A DNA stretch of 15,990 nucleotides from assembly GCA_023381945.1 (NCBI GenBank), contig JAMCQY010000367.1:1-15990 (forward strand), read 5' to 3'. Shown piece by piece: positions 8,695 through 15,990 of this stretch. A program made the translations under genes and the position numbers. The number at the start of each line of letters is the position of its first letter. Within the stretch, counting starts at the first letter, position 1. The stretch is from Deltaproteobacteria bacterium. GTDB taxonomy: Bacteria > Desulfobacterota > Desulfobaccia > Desulfobaccales > 0-14-0-80-60-11. Below the pieces are notes generated by a model that made no database searches, was not told where the DNA came from, and saw nothing but the letters and a program-made list of their open reading frames with translations.

Positions 8695-9219
8695 TTGGCT
8701 ACATCGACGCGCTGTCTCATTTCCCGGGAAGACATTGCCCGGCGGGTGAAGGATCTGGCCGGAGAAATCAGCCGGGATTACCGGAATCGCGACCTGGTGA
8801 TGGTGGGAGTCCTGAAAGGCGCTTTCATCTTTTTGGCCGATCTGGTGCGGGAACTAACCATTCCCGTGGAAATCGACTTTGTCCGTTTGGCCAGCTACGG
8901 CGGGGACACCAGCCCCACCGGCGAGGTGCAGATCACCAAAGACGTGGAATTATCCCTGGAGGGCCGGGATGTCCTGATCGTGGAAGATATCATGGACCTC
9001 GGGTTCACCCTGGATTTTTTGAAGCGGCATCTGGCCACCCATCAGGCGAATTCGGTGAAAATTTGCGTATTGGTGGACAAAAAGGAGCGCCGCCAGGTCG
9101 AGGTGTCCCTGGATTATGTGGGCTTCGTGGTGGAAAAGGGCTTTCTGGTGGGCTATGGCCTGGATTGCGGCGAGCAAAAGCGCACCCTGCCGGAGATATA
9201 TGTCCTGGAAACAGATTAA
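8695..9219 (+). CDS. hpt: Hypoxanthine phosphoribosyltransferase
   Basis: This is a 174-residue type I phosphoribosyltransferase of normal length. It makes IMP (and GMP) from hypoxanthine (and guanine) with PRPP in the cytoplasm. V-G-V-L-K-G-A-F-I-F is the first conserved loop, and V-R-L-A-S-Y-G (64-69) is the start of the flexible loop. L-I-V-E-D-I-M-D-L-G-F-T-L (94-106) is the PRPP-binding motif, with E97, D98 and the catalytic aspartate D101. G-Y-G-L-D plus L-P-E-I-Y-V-L is the C-terminal signature. The motif has leucine (102) where most family members have threonine (D-T-G). The start is TTG at 8695, supported by GGGAGGG seven bases upstream; no ATG competes. It is followed by ppx and guaB on the same strand, giving a salvage and guanine-nucleotide module. 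Confidence 0.93.
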   Translation: MATSTRCLISREDIARRVKDLAGEISRDYRNRDLVMVGVLKGAFIFLADLVRELTIPVEIDFVRLASYGGDTSPTGEVQITKDVELSLEGRDVLIVEDIMDLGFTLDFLKRHLATHQANSVKICVLVDKKERRQVEVSLDYVGFVVEKGFLVGYGLDCGEQKRTLPEIYVLETD

Positions 9220-9278
9220 GTTTCTGGGACTCAGCAAGAGTTGTGTTGTCATTTTGTGCGAAGCGAGGATTTTATAGC

Positions 9279-10268
9279 ATGGACGAGAGACGGGAGACGG
9301 GAGACCGGTTAAAATCGCCCGTCCCCGGTCCCCGGTCTCCGGTCCGTTTCGCCGCCCTGGACCTGGGCAGCCTGACAGTGCGCCTGGCCATTGCCGAGAA
9401 GACCGCGGCGGGCTTGAAAATTTTGCTGCACCGCCGGGAGATCACCGGCCTGGGACAGGGATTGGCGCAGACCGGGAAACTCGCCGCCGAAGGTATGGAC
9501 CGGACCTTTCAGGCTCTCCAGGGCTTTTGCCGGGTGATGGCCGACTATCGGGTGGAGCAATATCGGGCGGTGGCCACCCACGCGGTGCGGGCCGCGGCAA
9601 ATGGGCGGGAATTTCTGGCGCGGCTCCGGGCGGAATTGGACCTGGCCGCAGAAGTCCTGGCCCCGGAGGAGGAGGCCCGCCTGTCCCTCCAGGGAGTGCT
9701 CTCCGCCCTGGCCCCCGAATATTTACAGGGGCCAGTCCTGGTCTTTGACGTGGGCGGCGGCAGTTCCGAATTCGCCCTGGTGCGGCCGTTTGGTGCGCCT
9801 AAATTCGCCAGCCTGCCTTTGGGGGTCCTCACCCTGACCCAGGCCCGGCCCCTGGGCGACCCGCCGGAGCCGGAAACAGTTGCCGCGCTCAGGGCTGAAA
9901 TTGCCGAAAAATTGCGGCGCTTCCAGGAGGACACTTTCCCGCCGGACCTCCGCGATTCTCTCCGTCTGGTGGGCACGGCCGGCGCCGTCACTACCCTGGC
10001 GGCTATGCATTTAAGGCTCACGGAATACGATCCGCAGAAGGTCAACAACCTGGTGATGACCAAGGAACAGGTGGAACAATTGGCCCGGTCTATTTGCCGC
10101 CTGCCTGAGGCCGAACGGGCCCGGCTGCCGGGGATCGAGCCGGCTAAGGCGCCGGTAATGGTGGCCGGGGCCTTGATTATCCTCACCGTTTTCGAGGTTT
10201 TCGGCCAGGACTCCCTGGTGGTCGTCGACGCCGGCCTTTTAGAAGGGGTGCTGGCAAGTTTTGTTTAA
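9279..10268 (+). CDS. Ppx/GppA-family phosphatase (short form)
   Basis: The protein has 329 residues with the actin-like ASKHA fold of exopolyphosphatases and guanosine pentaphosphate phosphohydrolases. Phosphate-binding segments are A-A-L-D-L-G-S-L-T-V-R-L (26-36) and V-F-D-V-G-G-G-S-S-E-F (155-165). Others seen are A-T-H-A-V-R-A-A-A-N, P-E-E-E-A-R-L with the presumed catalytic glutamate, V-G-T-A-G-A-V-T-T-L, and the C-terminal V-A-G-A-L-I-I. There is no C-terminal HD domain, so it is the short class. The D-L-G-S-N-S/T signature has leucine in place of asparagine. The ATG at 9279 has GAGG at 9265-9268; further upstream reading lies inside hpt. The first 22 or so residues are encoded by a heptameric DNA repeat and look unrelated to the family. 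Substrate, polyphosphate or pppGpp, cannot be decided here; the guanine-nucleotide neighbours slightly favour (p)ppGpp metabolism. Confidence 0.88.
   Translation: MDERRETGDRLKSPVPGPRSPVRFAALDLGSLTVRLAIAEKTAAGLKILLHRREITGLGQGLAQTGKLAAEGMDRTFQALQGFCRVMADYRVEQYRAVATHAVRAAANGREFLARLRAELDLAAEVLAPEEEARLSLQGVLSALAPEYLQGPVLVFDVGGGSSEFALVRPFGAPKFASLPLGVLTLTQARPLGDPPEPETVAALRAEIAEKLRRFQEDTFPPDLRDSLRLVGTAGAVTTLAAMHLRLTEYDPQKVNNLVMTKEQVEQLARSICRLPEAERARLPGIEPAKAPVMVAGALIILTVFEVFGQDSLVVVDAGLLEGVLASFV
9287..9343. repeat. Heptameric repeat blocks inside the 5' end of the ppx-like gene
   Basis: Three near-identical 7-mers GAGACGG (9287-9307, the last variant) are followed after 15 bases by three 7-mers CCCCGGT, CCCCGGT and CTCCGGT (9323-9343). 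The two blocks are partly complementary. Seven is not a codon multiple, so the repeat acts at DNA level, yet it is translated as the N-terminus of the phosphatase. Confidence 0.7.
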
Positions 10269-10280
10269 GTTTCGAGTTTC

Positions 10281-10398
10281 AAGTTTTGGGTTTCGAGTTA
10301 AAATAAACGAATATCTTGATTTCAAACCCGCAGAGGTTAGATTTTTCTAAATATTGAATGCCAGGCCAAGCTAACTAAAAGCTCGAAACTCAAAACTT
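10281..10398. repeat. Long-range 17-bp inverted repeat between ppx and guaB
   Basis: The arm at 10281-10297 (AAGTTTTGGGTTTCGAG) and the reverse complement of 10382-10398 match at 16 of 17 positions, enclosing 84 AT-rich bases. The left side also carries an extra direct copy of GTTTCGAG (10269-10276 and 10290-10297). The element fills nearly the whole gap and ends against the guaB ribosome binding site. It could be a small mobile element remnant or a regulatory RNA structure. Confidence 0.7.
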
Positions 10399-10400
10399 AA

Positions 10401-11873
<1,473 letters not shown>

Positions 11874-11898
11874 TGGAGTGGGCAGTAAACGGAATCCG

Positions 11899-11928
11899 TA
11901 GGGGCGGACCCAGGTGTCCGCCCTTTTT
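11899..11928 (+). terminator. Terminator of guaB formed by a half copy of the dispersed repeat
   Basis: The perfect 8-bp stem GGGCGGAC (11902-11909) / GTCCGCCC (11916-11923) has a six-base loop and is followed by TTTTT (11924-11928), a good rho-independent terminator for the plus strand. The sequence from GTAGGGGCGG to CCGCCC matches the left half of repeat copy B with one base difference. The right half and the closing CCCCTACA are missing. Confidence 0.8.
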
Positions 11929-11952
11929 GTATCGCGGGAACGAAAATCCCTG

Positions 11953-12423
11953 CTAGCCGGCCAGCCTTTCCATGAGGTGATCAAATACTCTGGAAATGTA
12001 AACAATTCCCAAAATCTTGCCTTCTTCCAAAACCGGCAGGCGGCGCACGTGTTTTTCAATCATAATATCGACGATCAGCAGCAGGTTGGTTTCCGGGGTG
12101 ATGGTAATGACTTCGGTGGTCATAATATCGCCGACCTGCGCCACCTGAGCGCGGCGGCAGGCCTTGTCCAGAAAACTGGTGACCTCCAGATCGGCCATTT
12201 CTCTCAAATTGGGGATCTGTTTGGGCCGCAACAGCAGGAAAATATCGTAAATCGACAGCATGCCCACCAGGGTTCTTTTGGCGTCGGTCACCATTAAGCC
12301 GAAGACCTTGGCCCCGGATACGCGGCCGGCGCGTTCGAATATCCGCACGGCCTCGGCAATAGACATCTCCGGCCGCAGGGTCTGAAAACAGTCATCCATC
12401 ACGTCGCGGGCGGTTAGTCCCAT
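11953..12423 (-). CDS. Tandem CBS-domain protein
   Basis: The 156-residue protein is made only of two CBS domains, at about 5-65 (A-R-D-V-M-D-D ... G-M-L-S-I-Y-D-I) and 95-155 (V-G-D-I-M-T-T-E-V ... R-R-L-P-V-L-E-E-G-K-I-L-G-I-V). Such proteins bind adenine nucleotides, NAD or S-adenosylmethionine and act as energy sensors or modulators of partners. No output domain is present. Start choice: an in-frame ATG at 12438 is possible, but the ATG at 12423 has AAGGAGA directly upstream (12429-12435), with the first ATG lying next to that ribosome binding site; I prefer 12423. The gene converges on guaB, which carries its own CBS pair, and stands alone with its own candidate promoter. Its specific role is unknown. 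Confidence 0.88.
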   Translation of the reverse strand: MGLTARDVMDDCFQTLRPEMSIAEAVRIFERAGRVSGAKVFGLMVTDAKRTLVGMLSIYDIFLLLRPKQIPNLREMADLEVTSFLDKACRRAQVAQVGDIMTTEVITITPETNLLLIVDIMIEKHVRRLPVLEEGKILGIVYISRVFDHLMERLAG

Positions 12424-12459
12424 GGCGGTCTCCTTCATTTATCTAGTTCTTTTGTGCTA

Positions 12460-12487
12460 ATTTTAGCGAGGATTGGAGAAAAAACAA
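12460..12487 (-). promoter_or_regulatory. Candidate sigma-70 promoter for the CBS protein gene
   Basis: On the minus strand, TTGTTT (12487-12482) and TAAAAT (12465-12460; 5 of 6 to consensus) have a 16-base spacer. The -10 lies 37 bases upstream of the chosen start. It sits in an AT-rich stretch downstream of the terminator of the preceding operon. Confidence 0.45.
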
Positions 12488-12591
12488 GATCAGGCGCAGG
12501 CTGGGAAGCCTGTACCCCTAAAATAATTGCTGAGGAGAGAAAAAATAAGTATTACGCTCCAACAAATTCAGGCGCGGGGAACTCACTCTGC

Positions 12592-12620
12592 AAAAAAGGG
12601 CGACCAGTTGGGTCGCCCTT
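12592..12620 (-). terminator. Rho-independent terminator of the hdrA-mvhD operon
   Basis: On the minus strand a perfect 10-bp stem (AAGGGCGACC at 12620-12611, complement at 12605-12596) with a five-base loop is followed by a T-run (bases 12597-12592 are all A on the plus strand). It lies 77 bases beyond the mvhD stop. It is the strongest terminator in the window. Confidence 0.88.
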
Positions 12621-12696
12621 ATATACGGATTGGGGGACTGGGTGTGAGGTAAGGCCCCGCGGCCCTTAGCCCCCTTCCCCAACCGTCATTTCATCT

Positions 12697-13143
12697 TTAT
12701 GCCGCCTGCTTTTTCAGCCACTCGGCCCGGGTTTCCGGTTTAGCCGGGCTGGGACCCAGCTTCAAGGCCCGCTCCACCATCTCCTTGGCGATGGCGGCGA
12801 AGCGCGGCCCTTCCGAAGACGACAGGTTAAACATCTCGATCCGCTCGGGCTCCAGCCCCATGGCCTCGAAGTCCTTCTTCACTTTATTAACGCGTTTCCG
12901 GGCCCTGAGGTTGCCCTTCAGGTAGTGGCATTCGCCCTCCAGGCAGCCGGCCACGAAGACTGCGTCCGCCCCGGCCTCGAAGGCCTTGAGCAGGTGGAGG
13001 ATATCCACCCGCCCGGTGCAGGGCATCATGATCACCTTGATATCCGGGGGATATTGCAGCCGCATCGAACCTGCCAGGTCCGCAGCGCTGTATGCTCAGT
13101 AACGGCAGCAAAAACCGATGATCTTGGGAGCAAATTCAGTCAT
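12697..13143 (-). CDS. mvhD: MvhD/FlpD-like hydrogenase iron-sulfur subunit, predicted selenoprotein (TGA at codon 16 read as Sec)
   Basis: Read from the ATG at 13143, the product has 148 residues with one in-frame TGA at codon 16 (13098-13096). The N-terminus reads K-I-I-G-F-C-C-R-Y-U-A-Y-S-A-A-D-L-A-G, the family's C-C-x-x-C motif with U at the third cysteine. It continues with M-P-C-T-G-R-V-D, F-V-A-G-C-L-E-G-E-C-H-Y and S-S-S-E-G-P-R-F. The family (PF02662 type) carries a [2Fe-2S] cluster and passes electrons between hydrogenase or dehydrogenase partners and HdrA. The 13143 start has AGGAGA at 13156-13151 with a seven-base spacer, 17 bases after the hdrA stop. The alternative ATG at 13065 has only a weak ribosome binding site and would lose the conserved N-terminus. 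A SECIS-like hairpin follows the TGA. If Sec were not inserted the gene would be broken, but clean conservation on both sides argues against decay. Confidence 0.85.
13059..13086 (-). promoter_or_regulatory. Predicted bacterial SECIS hairpin
   Basis: Downstream of the TGA, GGACCU (13081-13076) pairs with AGGUUC (13072-13067) as six base pairs with one G-U. The loop is GGC (13075-13073). A lower stem GCUGC/GCGGC (13086-13082 with 13063-13059) adds five pairs across a three-base bulge. The apical loop begins 20 nt after the TGA and has G at its first two positions, as expected for SelB-dependent SECIS elements. Confidence 0.7.
13096..13098 (-). other. In-frame TGA, predicted selenocysteine codon of mvhD
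   Basis: The codon lies between TAC (Y15) and GCA (A17) and aligns with the third cysteine of the F-C-C-x-x-C-x-Y motif. It is the only stop in an otherwise open 149-codon frame. TGA to TGC or TGT is one base change, as in Cys/Sec homolog pairs. Confidence 0.82.
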
Positions 13144-13150
13144 GACATCC

Positions 13151-13156
13151 TCTCCT
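13151..13156 (-). promoter_or_regulatory. Ribosome binding site deciding the mvhD start
   Basis: On the minus strand AGGAGA (13156-13151) lies seven bases before the ATG at 13143, in the short gap after the hdrA stop at 13161-13163. It supports translation through the TGA and not initiation at 13065. Confidence 0.8.
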
Positions 13157-13160
13157 TTCT

Positions 13161-15990
13161 TTAACCAGCGGCCAGGGCCGTTTCCTGGGCGATGACCTGG
13201 GCGTCGGTGAAGTTTTTCAAAGTAATGGCCTTAGCCGGGCATTCAGACGGGCAGATGCCGCAGCCCTGGCATTTGGCCGGGTCGATATAGGCCGCATCCA
13301 CGGTGTAGTCGATGACCGGCACGTTGAACGGGCAGGTGCGCACGCAGGTGAGGCAGACGGCGCACTTGTCCTGATCGACCACGGCGACGATGCCGCCCAC
13401 TTCGACCTTGTCTTTGGACAGGAAGGTGGCGGCCCGGCCTGCCGCGGCCTTGGCCTGGGCGATGGACTCATCGATGGGTTTCGGGTAGTGGGTCAGCCCG
13501 GCCAGGAAGATGCCGTCGGTGGGCAGGTCCACCGGCCGCAGCTTGGCATGGGCCTCGTTCAGGAAGCCTTCGGCGTTTCTGGGCACCTTGAAGATCTCGC
13601 CCAGCTCATCCACCGGGTTGGGCAGGATGGCGCTGGCCAGGGTGAGCAGGTCGGGGTGCAGGACCACCGGCATCTGCAGGATCGGGTCGAAGACCGTGAG
13701 CTTCAGGCCGTCGCCGTCCTTCTCCACCACCGGTTTGGAATCCAGGTCGTAGCGAATGAAGATCACGCCCAATTCCCGGGCCTCTTTGTAGAGCAATTCC
13801 CGTTCGCCGTAGGTGCGCAGATCGCGATACAGCACGAAGACGTCCATATCCTTGTTGTGGCGCTTCAGGTCGATGGCGCTTTCCACCGAGTGGGTGCAGC
13901 ACAGGCGGCTGCAGTAAGGCCGCTGCGGCTCCCGGGAACCGACGCATTGGATGAAGACCGCCTGTTTGGCGGCATCGATCCGCGGGTCCTTGTCGGCGTA
14001 GACCTTGTCGAACTCCAGCGAGGTGAAGATATTGGGGTGCTGGCCGTAGAGGTACTCTTCCGGCTTATAGGGCTGGCCGCCGGTGCACATGACGGTGACG
14101 CCGTGATCCAGGGAGCGCTCGCCGTCCGGCGTCTTGACCGTGGTGTTGTAATTGCCGATGAAGCCGCCGGTGTCGGTGACCTCGGAGTTAAACAGGATTT
14201 CGATCTGCGGATGGCTCTCGATCTTCTTGATCAGGCCTTCCAGGTAGCCCCGGTAGTCATAGCCCCGGGCGCTGGTCACCAGGTTCCAGGCATTGCCGCC
14301 CAGCTTGTTGCTCTTCTCCACCAGGGTGACCTGAAAGCCCTGATCCGCGATGGAACGGGCTGCTTCCATGCCGGCCACGCCGCCGCCGATGACCAGAGCG
14401 TTCTTGAACACCGGGAAGGCTTGCTTGTGCAGCGGTTCCAACTGCACCACCCGGGCCACCGCGCCCCGCACCAGGTCCTTGGCCTTGGCCAGGGCCTTTT
14501 CGGGCTCGTGCATATGCACCCAGGAGTCCTGGTCCCGGATGTTGGCCATATCGAAGAGGTAGGGGTTGAGACCCACCTGCTGGATGGTTTCCTGGAACAT
14601 CGACATATGAGTCCGGGGCGAGCAGGAAGCCACCACCACCCGGTTCAGCTTGTGCTCCTTGATGGCGTTCAGGATCTTCTCCTGCGTATCAGCCGAACAG
14701 GTGAACAGGTTCTGATCCGCCAGGACCACGCCGGGCAGGGTCGCGGCGTACTCAGTCAGGGCCGGGACATTGATGACCCCGCCGATGTTGATGCCGCAAT
14801 TGCAGATGAAGACGCCCACCCTGGGGGCCTGGCCGGCCACGTCGATCTCCGGCGGCAGTTCCCGCACCTTGAGCTGAGTCCCCCTGGCCGAAGCGAGGAT
14901 TTCGCCCGCCGCGGCCGCGGCCGCGGAGGCCTCCATCACCGACTGGGGAATGTCCTTGGGCGCCTGGAAGACGCCGCAGGCAAAGACGCCCTCCTTATTG
15001 GTGTTCACCGGGGTGAAGGGCGAAGTATTGGCAAACCGGGTGTTAGGCTTGACTTCGATGCCCATGGTCTTGGCCAGGGTCAGGGCGTCCTGGGAGGACT
15101 CCAGCCCCACCGACAACACCACCATGTCAAACTCTTCGATCTTCAGCTCGCCGTTCTCCGCCAGATAGCGGATGGCCAGGCTGCCGGTGCCGGGCACCTC
15201 GTCGATGGTGTGCACCCGGGAGCGGAGGAACCGCACCCCGTGCTCGTCCCGAGCCCGCCAATAGTATTTCTCGAAGTCCTTCCCATGGGTCCGCATGTCC
15301 ATGAAAAAGATGGCGGTGTCCAGGGTGTATTCCTTGCAGTGCTCCTTGGCGATAACCGCCTGCTTGATGGCGTACATGCAGCACACCGCCGAGCAGTAGC
15401 TGTTGTCGCAGTGGTGCAGGTCCCGGGAGCCCACGCATTGCAGCCAGGCGATCTTCTTGGGCTCCTTATGGTCGCCGGGCCGGATCAGGTGACCGGCGTA
15501 AGGTCCGGAGGCGGAGAGAATGCGCTCGAACTCCAGCGAAGTGACCACATTGGGGAACAGGGAATAATGATAGGCCGAATATTTGGTCGGGTCGTAAACC
15601 GAGAAACCCGGGGCCAGGACCACGGCGCCCACATCCAGCGTGAAGGTTTCCGGACCCATGTCGTGGGCCACGGCCCTGGCCTGGCAGGAGATGGCGCACT
15701 GCATGCATTCGGAGCACACCCCGCAGTTGATGCAGCGGGCCGCCTCGGCCACGGCCTCTTCTTCGCTGTAGCCCAAGTTGATTTCTTTGAAGCTGTCGAT
15801 CCACTCTTCCACCGGGGTGGTCCGCATCAAGGCCCGGTGCTTCTTTTCGATGTCGGCCCGGATGGGCGACCACTTGCCTTCTTCTTTGGGTTTGGGCCGG
15901 ATCGGCATCTGGCGGCCGGCCAGCAAATCCTGCCCCTGGAGGTAGCGGTCAATGGAGATGGCGGCCTCGCGGCCCGCGGCCACCGCGGCG
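13161..15990 (-). CDS. hdrA: HdrA-like FAD/polyferredoxin protein with duplicated modules (5' end outside window)
   Basis: The frame is open to the right edge, so the start is missing; GTG 15983 is probably an internal valine. Residues here count from that codon (940 aa to the stop). The visible N-terminus (V-A-A-G-R-E-A-A-I-S-I-D-R-Y-L) resembles the end of a GltD-like flavoprotein domain. A cysteine cluster follows (C84, C87, C90, C93, C96, C100), then an HdrA-type module with C-V-G-S-R-D and Y-C-S-A-V-C-C-M-Y-A-I-K. A second HdrA module follows: F-I-C-N-C-G at 392-397, FAD-binding V-I-G-G-G-V-A-G-M-E at 531-540, and C-V-G-S-R-E with C-S-R-L-C-C. It ends in a two-cluster ferredoxin (C874/877/880/884 and C905/908/911/915). 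HdrA proteins carry the bifurcating or confurcating FAD of heterodisulfide-reductase-type complexes. MvhD directly downstream is the usual electron-entry partner. Confidence 0.9.
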   Translation of the reverse strand, partial: AAVAAGREAAISIDRYLQGQDLLAGRQMPIRPKPKEEGKWSPIRADIEKKHRALMRTTPVEEWIDSFKEINLGYSEEEAVAEAARCINCGVCSECMQCAISCQARAVAHDMGPETFTLDVGAVVLAPGFSVYDPTKYSAYHYSLFPNVVTSLEFERILSASGPYAGHLIRPGDHKEPKKIAWLQCVGSRDLHHCDNSYCSAVCCMYAIKQAVIAKEHCKEYTLDTAIFFMDMRTHGKDFEKYYWRARDEHGVRFLRSRVHTIDEVPGTGSLAIRYLAENGELKIEEFDMVVLSVGLESSQDALTLAKTMGIEVKPNTRFANTSPFTPVNTNKEGVFACGVFQAPKDIPQSVMEASAAAAAAGEILASARGTQLKVRELPPEIDVAGQAPRVGVFICNCGINIGGVINVPALTEYAATLPGVVLADQNLFTCSADTQEKILNAIKEHKLNRVVVASCSPRTHMSMFQETIQQVGLNPYLFDMANIRDQDSWVHMHEPEKALAKAKDLVRGAVARVVQLEPLHKQAFPVFKNALVIGGGVAGMEAARSIADQGFQVTLVEKSNKLGGNAWNLVTSARGYDYRGYLEGLIKKIESHPQIEILFNSEVTDTGGFIGNYNTTVKTPDGERSLDHGVTVMCTGGQPYKPEEYLYGQHPNIFTSLEFDKVYADKDPRIDAAKQAVFIQCVGSREPQRPYCSRLCCTHSVESAIDLKRHNKDMDVFVLYRDLRTYGERELLYKEARELGVIFIRYDLDSKPVVEKDGDGLKLTVFDPILQMPVVLHPDLLTLASAILPNPVDELGEIFKVPRNAEGFLNEAHAKLRPVDLPTDGIFLAGLTHYPKPIDESIAQAKAAAGRAATFLSKDKVEVGGIVAVVDQDKCAVCLTCVRTCPFNVPVIDYTVDAAYIDPAKCQGCGICPSECPAKAITLKNFTDAQVIAQETALAAG

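Noticed and set aside
9063..9278. N-terminal extension of the Ppx-like protein into hpt
   Set aside because: It is a frame-shifted reading of hpt with no relation to the family.
12640..12690. GGCCCCGCGGCCC palindromic patch as a second terminator
   Set aside because: The stem is imperfect with no T-run on either strand; the hairpin at 12592-12620 is the convincing terminator.
12697..13065. MvhD-like gene starting at ATG 13065 as the complete gene
   Set aside because: It lacks the conserved cysteine-rich N-terminus. The only ribosome-binding-like sequence is weak, and the same frame continues upstream to a well-placed start through one TGA.
13096..13143. TGA in mvhD as a pseudogene mutation or sequencing error
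   Set aside because: The frame is intact on both sides, the TGA is exactly at a conserved cysteine, and a SECIS-like hairpin follows. Error cannot be fully excluded without read data.
14900..14932. GC-rich tandem CCGCGG/GCGGCC stretch as a regulatory repeat
   Set aside because: It encodes an alanine run (A-S-A-A-A-A-A-A-G) inside hdrA; codon-level low complexity explains it.

Overview
The window looks like chromosomal DNA from a strictly anaerobic bacterium of the Desulfobacterota (former Deltaproteobacteria), plausibly near Syntrophobacterales or Desulfobaccales. The grounds are a MetV-MetF pair of the type used in the methyl branch of the Wood-Ljungdahl pathway, an HdrA-like polyferredoxin flavoprotein with an MvhD/FlpD partner, a PAS-rich two-component cluster ending in a sigma-54 activator, moderately high GC, and dispersed double-hairpin repeats of the GTAGGGGC...GCCCCTAC kind. 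The lineage call is inference; no rRNA gene or other taxonomic marker is present.

Layout. (1) Bases 1-1463, plus strand: the 3' part of metV, overlapping a complete metF by ATGA. (2) Bases 1581-8318, plus strand: a signalling cluster of a stand-alone receiver, a protein apparently built of ACT-like modules, a four-PAS histidine kinase with two cysteine clusters, a receiver-PAS-kinase hybrid and an NtrC-type sigma-54 activator. (3) Bases 8319-8694: a non-coding stretch with two copies of a 60-bp repeat, a 13-bp inverted repeat around one of them, a probable terminator and a good sigma-70 promoter. (4) Bases 8695-11873, plus strand: hpt, a short Ppx/GppA phosphatase and guaB, a purine and guanine-nucleotide module. 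It is closed by a half copy of the dispersed repeat that forms a terminator. (5) Bases 11953-12423, minus strand: a small tandem-CBS protein with its own candidate promoter. (6) Bases 12592-15990, minus strand: an HdrA-like flavoprotein (5' part beyond the window), then an MvhD-like electron-transfer protein and a strong terminator.

The most notable observation is in the MvhD-like gene. Its apparent coding region starts only at 13065, but the same frame extends upstream to an ATG at 13143. That ATG has a strong ribosome binding site just after the hdrA stop. The only interruption is one TGA codon at 13098-13096. It sits where a third cysteine of the family N-terminus is expected (F-C-C-R-Y-TGA-A-Y). 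A hairpin whose loop begins GG starts 20 nt after the TGA, which fits the bacterial SECIS model. I read this as a selenocysteine codon, giving a 148-residue selenoprotein that standard gene callers would truncate.

How the genes may work together: MetVF reduces methylene-H4folate. HdrA and MvhD proteins are flavin-based electron-transfer partners, and in some acetogens they associate with MetVF. Here the two sets lie at opposite ends and on opposite strands, so a link is only suggestive. The signalling cluster probably senses a redox, metal or small-molecule cue and activates sigma-54 promoters outside the window.
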